DNA of 64,000 nucleotides, taken from the NCBI RefSeq assembly GCF_963678835.1, contig NZ_OY787469.1, positions 1,488,001 through 1,552,000 of the forward strand, in the 5' to 3' direction. This document shows positions 18,891 through 27,542 of this stretch, in pieces. The notes beneath the pieces were generated by a model. It was given only the letters and a program-made list of their open reading frames with translations, ran no database searches and was not told where the DNA came from. Position numbers and translations under genes: made by a program. How positions within the stretch are numbered: position 1 is the first letter of the stretch; every line of letters starts with the position of its first letter. This DNA comes from an uncultured Desulfuromonas sp. GTDB taxonomy: Bacteria > Desulfobacterota > Desulfuromonadia > Desulfuromonadales > Desulfuromonadaceae.

Positions 18891-20444
18891 GTGAAGTTAA
18901 CATCCATCAAGAGAATGCTGGTCGCTTCGGCCGCTGTCTGCACTCTGTGCCTTGCCGGGACCGCTGTTGCCGGAACCACTTCCTATAACGGAAGTGCACC
19001 CAAGTATATTTTTTATTTCATTGGTGACGGCATGGCCAGTCCACAGATTCATGCCACAGAGGCATATCTGGCTGCCGTTCAGGACGACGATATCGTTGCT
19101 GGCGGCATTAAGGCCGAAAAACTGACCATGAGTCAGTTCCCCGTTATGGGGATGCAAATGAGCTATGCCAACAATCGTTTTATTACAGGCTCCGCTGCCG
19201 CCGGGACGGCTTTGGCATGCGGCATGAAAACCAATATCGGTGTCATCTCCATGAATCCAGACGCCGTCTTGAAGTACAAAACACTGGCTGAAGTCGCAAA
19301 AGAACGCGGTATGAAAGTCGGCATTATCTCAAGCGTCTCCATTGACCATGCAACTCCGGCGGTTTTTTATTCTCATACGGAAAGCCGGAATAACTACGAA
19401 GAGATCGGTGCCCAGTTGCTTGACAGCGGCTTTGACTACTTCGCCGGTGGGGGGTTCCGTGTAAACAAGTACACAAGTTCCGAATATGCTTCCTTGGACA
19501 ACGACGCCCGTTACGCTCGCGTTGAAAGCAAAGCGGCTGCCAAAGGGTTTACCTTTGCCAATACCCGTGACGAATTTGATGCACTCAGCGGCGGTCGTGC
19601 AATCGCCGTTAACCCTTATCTGGACAGCTCCAATGCCATCCCTTATGCGTTGAATCGCATCAATAATGAAGCGGATTACGAAGGATCCATTACGCTGGCG
19701 GAATTCACAGCCAAAGGAATTGATCTTCTCTATACGAAAAACGACGGCTTTTTTATGATGGTCGAGGGCGGAAAAATTGACTGGGCTGCCCATGCCAACG
19801 ACGCCCGTGCCGCAATTGAAGATACCATTGCGTTTGATAACGCCATCGCGGAAGCTGTCGCCTTTGCCACGGAACATCCGAAAGAGACCCTGATCGTTGT
19901 TACCGGCGATCATGAGTGCGGTGGCATGACGCTTGGTTATGCCGGTACCGTCTATGAAACTTATTACGAAAAAATGGCCGCTCAGACAATTGCCTACGAT
20001 GATTTCGACAGCAAAGTCATTGGCGCTTATAAAGCAAACTACACCACGCTTCCTTCTGATGTAGACACTACCATGTGGCAGCTTATCCTCGACTTTTACG
20101 GCCTGGACGGTGCTGCTCTGACCGCTGACGAAGGTGATGATCTGACCGAATATGAGATTAGCCTGGTGGAAGACGCCTTTGACATGACAATGCGTGGTGA
20201 AAGCGTGAACACATCTGAGGAAGACAGTCTGCTCTATGGTGGATATAATGCGTTGTCTGTTACCTTGACCCATCTGCTCAACCGTAAATCGGGCCTGGCC
20301 TGGACCTCTTACTCCCATACCGCTGTTCCGGTGCCGGTTATGGCAAGTGGCGCGGGCGAGGATATGTTTGACGGTTACTACGACAATACCGATGTGGCTA
20401 AGAAAATTGCCGAAATCATGAAAGTCTATCTGAATAGTTTGTGA
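18891..20444 (+). CDS. Secreted alkaline phosphatase (PhoA superfamily)
   Basis: Hydrolyses phosphate monoesters outside the cytoplasm. GTG 18891 is chosen over the upstream in-frame start because AAGGAGGG lies just before it and it gives a clean signal peptide (basic MKLTSIKRM, hydrophobic core, AVAG cleavage region). FIGDGMASPQ holds the first metal aspartate, and ITGSAAAGTALACG holds the nucleophile serine. DHATPAVFY, VEGGKIDWAAHANDA and VTGDHECGGM supply the other zinc/magnesium ligands. Mature length is about 490 residues. It could be a substrate of the export system encoded downstream, though no targeting signal for that can be read. Confidence 0.92.
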   Translation: MKLTSIKRMLVASAAVCTLCLAGTAVAGTTSYNGSAPKYIFYFIGDGMASPQIHATEAYLAAVQDDDIVAGGIKAEKLTMSQFPVMGMQMSYANNRFITGSAAAGTALACGMKTNIGVISMNPDAVLKYKTLAEVAKERGMKVGIISSVSIDHATPAVFYSHTESRNNYEEIGAQLLDSGFDYFAGGGFRVNKYTSSEYASLDNDARYARVESKAAAKGFTFANTRDEFDALSGGRAIAVNPYLDSSNAIPYALNRINNEADYEGSITLAEFTAKGIDLLYTKNDGFFMMVEGGKIDWAAHANDARAAIEDTIAFDNAIAEAVAFATEHPKETLIVVTGDHECGGMTLGYAGTVYETYYEKMAAQTIAYDDFDSKVIGAYKANYTTLPSDVDTTMWQLILDFYGLDGAALTADEGDDLTEYEISLVEDAFDMTMRGESVNTSEEDSLLYGGYNALSVTLTHLLNRKSGLAWTSYSHTAVPVPVMASGAGEDMFDGYYDNTDVAKKIAEIMKVYLNSL

Positions 20445-20468
20445 TTTTAAGTCTTTCTGAACCCCTTT

Positions 20469-20504
20469 GTGGGTAAAAGCAAATTGCTTTTACCCACTTT
20501 TTTT
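20469..20504 (+). terminator. Intrinsic terminator after the alkaline phosphatase
   Basis: Stem GTGGGTAAAAGC / GCTTTTACCCAC with loop AAATT, then TTTTTTT. A textbook intrinsic terminator 25 bp past the stop codon. Confidence 0.9.
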
Positions 20505-20534
20505 ATTCTGCACTGTCCTTCTGGTGAATTTCCG

Positions 20535-21737
20535 ATGCGAAAAAAAAACAATCTGATCGTGCTGATGTTTGTTGTGCTTTGCTTTGGGCTTGTCCTGTTA
20601 CCCACCGGGTTTGAAGGCAGCCATTCGACTACGGCACATCTGGTAAAAGCGAGTGTCGTTGCCGTGGATAATCTGGATCTCAGACAGAATCTGATCGTCA
20701 AGACCGGAACTCAGGATGTGCAGGTTGAATTACTGGAAGGGCCTCACAAAGGAACGAAAACACGTGTGGTCAATCCGTTAGCCGGAAAAATGGAGTTTGA
20801 TGAAATCTACCGGGTCGGTGATACCATTCTGGTCGAATACCAACTGCATAATAGCCATATTCATATGGCCTATACCCGCGGCTATTATCGACTGGGACAT
20901 GAGATGATGCTCATTACCCTGTTTGTTGTGTTTATCGTGGCGGTTGCCGGATTGACTGGTGCTAAAGCGCTACTGTCCTTTGTTTTTGCGGCGTTGATGC
21001 TGTGGAAAGTTCTTATCCCTCTGTTTTTACGTGACTTCAGTCCGGTTCCAGTGTCTCTTGGAGTCGTTGCCGCCTTGACCGCTTCCGTGAGTTTTCTTGT
21101 CGGTGGCTGGACCCGCAAAGGATTGACGGCCTTCCTTGGGTCGTTTGCCGGTTTGATTCTCGCTTGCATCCTGGCCCAACTGTTCGCTCCCGGCTTTCAT
21201 CTCAACGGTGCCGTCAGACCCTATGCGGAAAACTTGCTGTATTCCGGTTTTCCACATCTCAAGCTGACGGAAATTTTCCTGGCTGGAATTTTTCTTGCCT
21301 GTTCGGGGGCGGTGATGGACCTGGCCATGGATATTGCCGCCTCCATTGATGAAGTCAAAGAAAAGAAACCGGATATCACAGCGTGGGAATTATTCCGGTC
21401 AGGCATGGCCGTTGGTCGCTCTGTGGTCGGTACCATGACCACCACGTTGCTGTTGGCCTACTCTGGCGGCTATACGGCTATGTTGATGAATTTTATGGGT
21501 CAGGGGCTTAAAGTTAAACAAATTCTTAACATGAATTTTGTCGCTTCTGAAATTTTTAATGTCTTTGTTGGCAGCTTTGGACTTGTTGCCGTAGCTCCAT
21601 TGACGGCAGCCATCGGTGCGGTGCTGTATGCACGCTGGCCGATTAAAAGTTCACTTGACGTCGGTCAGAAAGCAGGCACTGATCTGGATTGTCGCATTTG
21701 TAGGCGTGTTCCTTCCCCAAATGATGGTGATCTGTAA
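20535..21737 (+). CDS. YibE/F-like multipass membrane protein
   Basis: A 400-residue inner-membrane protein. An N-terminal anchor (residues 7-23) is followed by a soluble beta-rich segment (VKASVVAVDNLDLRQNLIVKTGTQDVQVELL…GDTILVEY). About seven transmembrane helices then follow, the pattern of the YibE/F family, whose transport function is unproven. The frame is open back into the preceding terminator, but ATG 20535 gives a proper membrane anchor. A 69-bp gap separates it from the export operon, so it may be the first gene of that transcript or an unrelated neighbour. Confidence 0.8.
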   Translation: MRKKNNLIVLMFVVLCFGLVLLPTGFEGSHSTTAHLVKASVVAVDNLDLRQNLIVKTGTQDVQVELLEGPHKGTKTRVVNPLAGKMEFDEIYRVGDTILVEYQLHNSHIHMAYTRGYYRLGHEMMLITLFVVFIVAVAGLTGAKALLSFVFAALMLWKVLIPLFLRDFSPVPVSLGVVAALTASVSFLVGGWTRKGLTAFLGSFAGLILACILAQLFAPGFHLNGAVRPYAENLLYSGFPHLKLTEIFLAGIFLACSGAVMDLAMDIAASIDEVKEKKPDITAWELFRSGMAVGRSVVGTMTTTLLLAYSGGYTAMLMNFMGQGLKVKQILNMNFVASEIFNVFVGSFGLVAVAPLTAAIGAVLYARWPIKSSLDVGQKAGTDLDCRICRRVPSPNDGDL

Positions 21738-21806
21738 ACGTGCTGCCGGAAAAGACATGTGAATATGTGTTGTAATACCTGTTTTAACCGGATTCATCAG
21801 GAAAAG

Positions 21807-23027
21807 ATGCCACCCGCCATGCCAAATTATCTATGTCGAATCGGGACCAGTGATGGCCGGATCGTTGACAAGCACTATGAGTCGGACTCTCGAGAACAAC
21901 TGCGTTCCAGTCTTGAAGGGCAGGGGTTCCATGTGTTTCGTATCCGCCGCTACAGTTTGGGTTTTTTCAACGCTTTTAAGCCAACCCGAAGGCGTTTGAG
22001 TGGTGCCCGTTTGCTTGCTTTCAATCAGGAACTGTTGGTACTGCTACGTTCCGGTGTGCCGGTGATGCAGATTTTCGATACCCAGGTAGAGCAGCTTGAG
22101 GCTGGCGCTCTGCGCGAGGTGATTAGTGAGGTGCGTGAGGAGGTCCGTAGTGGAAGCTCATTATCCGAAGCGTTTGCCAAGTTTCCACATTTTTTCCCAC
22201 CGTTATACATTGCAGCTTTACGGGCAGGCGAGAAGACCGGCAATGTCCCGGAAACCCTGAGCCGTTTTCTGACGTATCAGAAACGCGTCGAACGCATTCG
22301 CGACAAAGTGCGTGGTGCGACTTTTTATCCTCTGCTTCTGACGTGTGCAGCAGTATTTGTGGTCATTTTCCTGATCCTTTTTGTGGTGCCGCGCTTTTCC
22401 GAGATTTATGCCGATGCCAATGTCTCTTTGCCGTTGATGACCCGCCTGCTTATGACACTTTCCCGCAACGCCATCCAATTCTGGTATCTGTTGCCGTTTG
22501 CGGTTTTAGTGCTGGTCGGTATAGCTCGCTTGGTCAACAACGCTCCAAGCGGCCGTCTGTGGCTTGATCGAGTACGCTTGCAACTTCCTTTTATCGGTGG
22601 CCTGACCATCGACTATGCCTTGTCTAGCTTTGGCCGTACGTTGGGCACCACGCTGGTCAGTGGAACGCCGTTGGTCGAGGCCATGCGTATGTCGCGAGGA
22701 ACACTCAATAATTGTGCTCTGGGGCAGGAGATGATGGCTTCCATCCGATGTATAGAAGAGGGGGTGACAATGTCGGAGGCTTTAGGACGAAGTGGGTTCT
22801 TTCCGCCGATGGCTCTGCGCATGATCCGTGTCGGCGAAACCAGTGGCTCATTAACGGAGATGCTCGCTGATCTGGCCGATTATTACGAGAGCCGTGTTGA
22901 AGAACGCCTAGACCGTTTGACAACGATGATCGAACCGGTGCTGATGATGGTCATGGGACTGCTTATCGCGTTTATTATTGTTGCCATGTATGTGCCGATT
23001 TTTCAGCTGGCCGGAACCGTAGGGTAA
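21807..23027 (+). CDS. gspF: Type II secretion/type IV pilus inner-membrane platform protein (GspF/PilC-like)
   Basis: Polytopic platform protein on which the assembly ATPase works to extrude pseudopilins. It contains two copies of the GspF domain (LLAFNQELLVLLRSGVPV…FPPLYIAALRAGEKTG and YALSSFGRTLGTTLVSGTPL…FPPMALRMIRVGETSG). Transmembrane helices lie at about 190-215, 235-260 and near the C-terminus. ATG 21807 (AGGAAAAG upstream) or ATG 21819 is the likely start; the open frame reaches 21759. First clear gene of a ten-gene export operon. Confidence 0.92.
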   Translation: MPPAMPNYLCRIGTSDGRIVDKHYESDSREQLRSSLEGQGFHVFRIRRYSLGFFNAFKPTRRRLSGARLLAFNQELLVLLRSGVPVMQIFDTQVEQLEAGALREVISEVREEVRSGSSLSEAFAKFPHFFPPLYIAALRAGEKTGNVPETLSRFLTYQKRVERIRDKVRGATFYPLLLTCAAVFVVIFLILFVVPRFSEIYADANVSLPLMTRLLMTLSRNAIQFWYLLPFAVLVLVGIARLVNNAPSGRLWLDRVRLQLPFIGGLTIDYALSSFGRTLGTTLVSGTPLVEAMRMSRGTLNNCALGQEMMASIRCIEEGVTMSEALGRSGFFPPMALRMIRVGETSGSLTEMLADLADYYESRVEERLDRLTTMIEPVLMMVMGLLIAFIIVAMYVPIFQLAGTVG

Positions 23028-23030
23028 ATC

Positions 23031-24758
23031 ATGAGTAGCGTAACGTCATCTTTGCAACGTAAGCGGATCGGGCGCCTCCTTGTTGAAATGGGCGCGATAG
23101 CTCCAGCCCAGATCGCATTACTTGTCGACAAGCAACAACAGAGCGGCAGACGTTTTGGTGAAACCGGTGTTGAAGCCGGGCTGTTCAGTGATCGCGATCT
23201 GGCGCAGGCATTGGCTCAGCAGTTTGGCTATCCATTTATTGACTTGGATGATGTCGTGCTTGATGCCGAGCTTGTCGCGCAACTGCCAAGCGGCATGGCC
23301 CTGAAGTACAGCCTCGTGCCTTTGGAAAAACACAACCAAATTCTGGTGGTTGCCATTGAGGATCCGACCCGAGTGGTGGATCTCGATCAGTTGGAACTGC
23401 AACTCGGCCTGACCTTGCAGCCGAAGATTGCCGCCAAAGACCAGATCGAACGCTTGATTGAGCGTGGCGCAGGGTCGCAAGGGGTTCTGCGAGAAGCTTC
23501 AGAAGATTTTAAGCTGCAGTTGGTCAAAGAAACGGAAAGTGGAGATGAGGTCCTCTCCATTGACAAGTTGACTGCCGATACCAGTCCGATTATCCGTCTG
23601 GTTGATTCTACCTTGTTTGACGCTTTGAGGAAACGGGCCAGCGATATTCACATCGAAGCCACCGATGACGGAGTCATGATCAAGTATCGGGTCGACGGCG
23701 TTTTGTTTCAGGCGACGGAAACAATTGATGCCCGTTTTCAACGTCCGATTATCTCCCGCATCAAGGTAATGAGTGAACTGGATATTTCAGAGCAACGCAT
23801 CCCTCAGGACGGACGTTTTAAAGTACGGCTGGGAGGGAAATCCATCGATTTTCGGGTGTCGATCATGCCGACCAGTTATGGCGAAGATGCGGTGATCCGT
23901 ATCCTGGACAAAGAATCGATCGCCGTGGATATGCAAGGCCTAACCTTTAAGTCGCTCGGCTTTGCAGAGCGCGAAAGGCAGCGCATGTCAAAGAGGATTC
24001 GGGAACCCTATGGCATGGTGCTGGTCACCGGCCCGACCGGGAGCGGCAAGACCACCACGTTATATGCGGCCCTGAGTGAAATCAGCTCTGTCGAAGAAAA
24101 GATTGTGACCATCGAAGATCCTGTTGAGTACCAGGTCAAGGGGATTGTACAGATTCCGGTCAATGAGAAAAAAGGACTCACTTTTGCCCGGGGGCTCCGC
24201 TCCGTGTTACGTCACGATCCGGACAAGATCATGGTAGGGGAAATTCGCGATCCGGAAACCGCCCAGATTGCTGTGCAGTCGGCTTTGACCGGCCATCTGG
24301 TGTTTACCACCGTCCATGCCAACAATGTCTTTGACGTACTTGGCCGTTTTTTGCACATGGGCATTGATCCCTACCATTTTGTTTCCTGCCTCAACTGTGT
24401 CCTTGCCCAACGTTTGGTGCGCAAACTCTGTGTTCATTGCAAACGACCGGTGATACACGATCCGTCCCTGTTGCAATCCTACGGACTGAGTGCCCAGGAG
24501 AGTGCCGACTTTTACGAAGCAGCCGGCTGCAAGGAGTGCAATGGGTTGGGTTATAGCGGACGTAGCGCCATTGTTGAGTTATTGGAGTTGAATGACACCA
24601 TGCGGGAAATGATCGCTGAAAAAAGACCGGTTGCCGAACTCAAACGCAAAGCGAGTGACAGCGGAACCATCTTTTTGCGCCAAGCGGCGTTGGAAAAAGT
24701 TCTAAGCGGTGAGACCACATTCCGTGAGATCGACCGTGTCACATTTGCCGAGGATTAG
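23031..24758 (+). CDS. gspE: Assembly ATPase (GspE/PilB-like)
   Basis: Hexameric cytoplasmic ATPase powering pseudopilus assembly. The 575-residue protein has the N-terminal GspE N1 domain (about 10-150), then Walker A GPTGSGKTTT, an Asp box (IEDPVEYQV), Walker B (KIMVGEIRD) and the His box (VFTTVHAN). A tetracysteine zinc motif CVHCKRP…CKECNGLG lies near the C-terminus. It follows gspF by 3 bp and runs straight into the PilM-like gene, so translation is probably coupled. Confidence 0.95.
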   Translation: MSSVTSSLQRKRIGRLLVEMGAIAPAQIALLVDKQQQSGRRFGETGVEAGLFSDRDLAQALAQQFGYPFIDLDDVVLDAELVAQLPSGMALKYSLVPLEKHNQILVVAIEDPTRVVDLDQLELQLGLTLQPKIAAKDQIERLIERGAGSQGVLREASEDFKLQLVKETESGDEVLSIDKLTADTSPIIRLVDSTLFDALRKRASDIHIEATDDGVMIKYRVDGVLFQATETIDARFQRPIISRIKVMSELDISEQRIPQDGRFKVRLGGKSIDFRVSIMPTSYGEDAVIRILDKESIAVDMQGLTFKSLGFAERERQRMSKRIREPYGMVLVTGPTGSGKTTTLYAALSEISSVEEKIVTIEDPVEYQVKGIVQIPVNEKKGLTFARGLRSVLRHDPDKIMVGEIRDPETAQIAVQSALTGHLVFTTVHANNVFDVLGRFLHMGIDPYHFVSCLNCVLAQRLVRKLCVHCKRPVIHDPSLLQSYGLSAQESADFYEAAGCKECNGLGYSGRSAIVELLELNDTMREMIAEKRPVAELKRKASDSGTIFLRQAALEKVLSGETTFREIDRVTFAED

Positions 24759-24761
24759 TGG

Positions 24762-25703
24762 ATGAGACCTCGTACCAGCATCGGTTTGGAAATTCGTTCA
24801 GGTCAGCTCAATGCTGTGGCTCTGCAGCAACGTGGACGTCGCTTTGTTGTGACGTCAACCCAAAGCATAGACCTGGATGAAAAAGTGCTGGATGTTCGTT
24901 TTCAACACGCCAATGTTTGCCAGTCTGAAGCGTTTATTGCCGCCGTTCAAGCGGTTATGGATCCTTTGGCGGTGCGTGACAGACGTATTGCCGTTGCCTT
25001 ACCGGATGAAGCCGGGCGGTTGTTCCTGCTTGGTCTGGATTCGCCGTTTAAAACAGACGCGGAAGGCGCGCAACTCATCCGCTGGCGTTTGAAAGAGTGG
25101 CTTCCAGAGTCGCTCAGTCACAGAATGGCGCTCGATTATCAGATTCTGCAAAGGCAGGAAGGTGGAGAAAAGCGTGTGTTGGCCGCCTGTTTACACGAAA
25201 AGGTGCGGGCACAATATGAAGCTCTTCTAGACAAGGCCGGGTTCGCAGCGCAAGTCATCGATTTTCATGCTTTATCATTATATAACGCCTATCGTAGCCG
25301 AATTGATTTGGGACGTGATTTTTTTCTGATCGGCATCGACGGTAACGCTTTCAGCTTGCAGGTGTTTATCGATGAGATTCTGGCGTTTAACCGTCAGCGT
25401 CAGGTGTTGGCACAACCTCAGGCCATTTTTCAGGAAATCAATCGATCACTAGCGGCGGTGCCCTGTGACGAAATCATGTTGAAACGATTAACGGTCTATC
25501 TGCACAGTGACTGGACTGAAACCGTAGCTTTGCTGGACGCGGTGAGCGGTGCCTTTGAACAGCCGGTTGTGTTGCTTCAAGCACCTTTTTCTGCTGAAAC
25601 AACTGCCCCAGGTGTCCTTGCGGATCAACAAACAGCACCCCGGTTCACAGTGGCATTTGGCGTGGCACAGCGCCTGCTCAAGAGGGTAATACGATGGGGT
25701 TGA
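24762..25703 (+). CDS. PilM/GspL-cytoplasmic-like actin-fold protein
   Basis: A 313-residue protein whose N-terminus (SIGLEIRSGQLNAVALQQRGRR) and central segment (RWRLKEWLPESLSHRMALDYQIL) match the actin-like PilM/GspL cytoplasmic domain that connects the ATPase to inner-membrane PilN. No transmembrane segment is seen. Similarity is weak along the C-terminal half. It overlaps the next, PilN-like, gene by 10 bp, the order expected for pilM-pilN-pilO-pilP sets. Confidence 0.75.
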   Translation: MRPRTSIGLEIRSGQLNAVALQQRGRRFVVTSTQSIDLDEKVLDVRFQHANVCQSEAFIAAVQAVMDPLAVRDRRIAVALPDEAGRLFLLGLDSPFKTDAEGAQLIRWRLKEWLPESLSHRMALDYQILQRQEGGEKRVLAACLHEKVRAQYEALLDKAGFAAQVIDFHALSLYNAYRSRIDLGRDFFLIGIDGNAFSLQVFIDEILAFNRQRQVLAQPQAIFQEINRSLAAVPCDEIMLKRLTVYLHSDWTETVALLDAVSGAFEQPVVLLQAPFSAETTAPGVLADQQTAPRFTVAFGVAQRLLKRVIRWG

Positions 25704-26242
25704 CCATTAATCTGGCCAGTCGAAAACATCTCAATCAGCGTCTCGCCTCGCTGTTGTTTGGGACGGGGCTGGTGGTTTTGTCGGCGGTGCTGGTGTTGCA
25801 GCTTTGGCATGGTTTTCATAGTTTTACTCTGGAGCAGCAGTATCGCCGTGAAGTCGTCGCTCTTAAACAACAATTGCGTCAGTCCACACCGAAACCGATC
25901 AGTGCAAAAAAAATGAAGGCGTTGCAACACCGTTATCACCAAGCTCTTGATCTGTGGCAGAGAGACGCTTTTCACTGGAGTGCTTTGCTGACACGGGTGG
26001 AAACATTGCTCCCCGAAGGCGTCCGGTTATCAAGTCTGCAACCGGATTATGCCAAAAATACGCTGCAATTGACGGGAGAGGCTCGCGGCCTGGAACAGCT
26101 GCAAGCTCTTCTTGATCAGTTGCACCAGGCGGATTTTACGCATGTCTTTCTCAACAGTCAGCAGGTCGTTACCATTGCTGACGGACAGGGCGGTGAACAT
26201 ATGGCGTTGCAATTTTCTCTGAGGCTGCAAGGGGTGTTCTGA
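25694..26242 (+). CDS. PilN-like inner-membrane alignment protein
   Basis: 182 residues. A short cytoplasmic N-terminus (MGLTINLASRKHLNQRL) is followed by one transmembrane helix near 19-40. A coiled-coil-prone stretch (LEQQYRREVVALKQQLRQ) and a small alpha/beta periplasmic domain complete it, the architecture of PilN and of the GspL periplasmic part. It overlaps the PilM-like gene and its stop overlaps the next start. Sequence identity to known PilN cannot be judged by eye; the call rests on architecture and position. Confidence 0.65.
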   Translation: MGLTINLASRKHLNQRLASLLFGTGLVVLSAVLVLQLWHGFHSFTLEQQYRREVVALKQQLRQSTPKPISAKKMKALQHRYHQALDLWQRDAFHWSALLTRVETLLPEGVRLSSLQPDYAKNTLQLTGEARGLEQLQALLDQLHQADFTHVFLNSQQVVTIADGQGGEHMALQFSLRLQGVF

Positions 26243-26817
26243 TGACGAACGTTTACGCCATTTTGACTGCTTTATGGCAGGGGTATCGAATCAGGACCGT
26301 CCTTGTTCTGATATTGCTTATTGCGGTTTTTGTTACAGCCTCGTTGCAGAACTTTCGCTTTGCTCCAGAATTGCAAGACCTGCGTGACCAAAAACTCTCT
26401 CTGCAGCAGCAGGTTCGCCAACGTGACATGGCGCCTGCAGTGACAACAGATTTGACGGCGAAGCGGTTACGTCACCAGATGGAGAGGTTCTATGAGCACA
26501 TTCCTGAGCGCCGTGATTTTTCAGTGTTTTTAGGTGAACTGTATTCCTGGGCCGATGATGCCGGGCTGGTGATTGACCGGATCACGTTTAATCCGCAGAT
26601 TGATCCAGCCAATAAACTGTTGTGCTATGCCTTACGGTTTCATGTCATGGGCGACTATGGGCGTATCCGCAGGTTTGTCTATCTCTTGGAGTATGCACCA
26701 CGTCTGTTAATTATTGAAAAAATTTCTTTGGTTGAAGGGCGAAACGATTCTGCGAATGATGCCAGCGTCGGGTTGCAGATTGATTTGATCACCTATTTTC
26801 GGGAGCCGGGCCAATGA
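26242..26817 (+). CDS. PilO/GspM-like inner-membrane alignment protein
   Basis: 191 residues with a single transmembrane helix near 17-36 (TVLVLILLIAVFVTASL). A coiled coil (LQDLRDQKLSLQQQVRQRDM) and a ferredoxin-like periplasmic domain with 'FSVFLGELYSWADDAGLVIDRITF', typical of PilO, follow. It probably pairs with the PilN-like protein to transmit between the ATPase and the secretin. It overlaps its neighbours by one and four bases. Confidence 0.65.
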   Translation: MTNVYAILTALWQGYRIRTVLVLILLIAVFVTASLQNFRFAPELQDLRDQKLSLQQQVRQRDMAPAVTTDLTAKRLRHQMERFYEHIPERRDFSVFLGELYSWADDAGLVIDRITFNPQIDPANKLLCYALRFHVMGDYGRIRRFVYLLEYAPRLLIIEKISLVEGRNDSANDASVGLQIDLITYFREPGQ

Positions 26818-27518
26818 ACCGGTTGAGATTTTTGGTGGTGTTGAGCGGATTGTTATGCATAGCCCTGATCTATGCTTGGTATGCAACACCTCGTCAGCCG
26901 CGTCTTCGAACCACGCCGGAGGTTGTCGATGAAAAAACGGCTGTTCTGTCGTCTCCGCTAAAGGCTAATGATTTTGTTGCGCCTTCACCGGACATGTATC
27001 GGGAGCCTCAAAGGAACCTGTTTGGAGCGCTCTATCCCGAGGTGAAAAAAATAAAAAGGATCAGGACTGGTCCTGTTGTCACGGCACGGCCAAAACCGCT
27101 TGAACCACCCGATACTCGTCTTAAAATGGTTGATCCTCCTCGTGCTGCTGCATCGATCCAACCCCTAAACGTGCTGGGCCATCTGGTGAAAGGAGGCAAG
27201 CGAACCGTCTTTTTGAGCTCATCGACAGGGAGAATTTATCTGCTGCAGCAGGGAGATCCTTTCGCCCGAGACCTGATCGTTCGCAACATCACCGATAAAA
27301 ATGTGACCATCGGTCGTAAGGACTCGCCTCAACAGGTGGTGTTGGCTTTGGGCGACAAGCGATCACAACGGTGGCCTTCCCTTCGCGTTCTATCTGAGTC
27401 CCGGCGTGAGACGTCGCGGGCGAAACTGGTTGAACAACATGGAGATGACGCGCCGGTAAAAAAGAAAAGGGCTCCAGCCCGGGAGTCCGTTCACATGCCT
27501 AATGATGAGGAGTCGTAA
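26814..27518 (+). CDS. PilP/GspC-like periplasmic linker protein
   Basis: 234 residues: an N-terminal membrane anchor (residues 5-23), a proline-rich and basic linker, and a small beta domain near 125-180 (IQPLNVLGHLVKGGKRTVFLSSSTGRIYLLQQGD) that resembles the homology region of GspC/PilP, which contacts the secretin. It lies immediately before the secretin gene, as expected. The tail is basic and rich in Lys/Arg/Glu, of unknown meaning. Confidence 0.6.
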   Translation: MNRLRFLVVLSGLLCIALIYAWYATPRQPRLRTTPEVVDEKTAVLSSPLKANDFVAPSPDMYREPQRNLFGALYPEVKKIKRIRTGPVVTARPKPLEPPDTRLKMVDPPRAAASIQPLNVLGHLVKGGKRTVFLSSSTGRIYLLQQGDPFARDLIVRNITDKNVTIGRKDSPQQVVLALGDKRSQRWPSLRVLSESRRETSRAKLVEQHGDDAPVKKKRAPARESVHMPNDEES

Positions 27519-27542
27519 CCTTATCGGTTGATCAATGGAAAG

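Noticed and set aside
19329..20318. 329-codon minus-strand ORF
   Set aside because: It is antisense to the alkaline phosphatase and has no recognisable motif.
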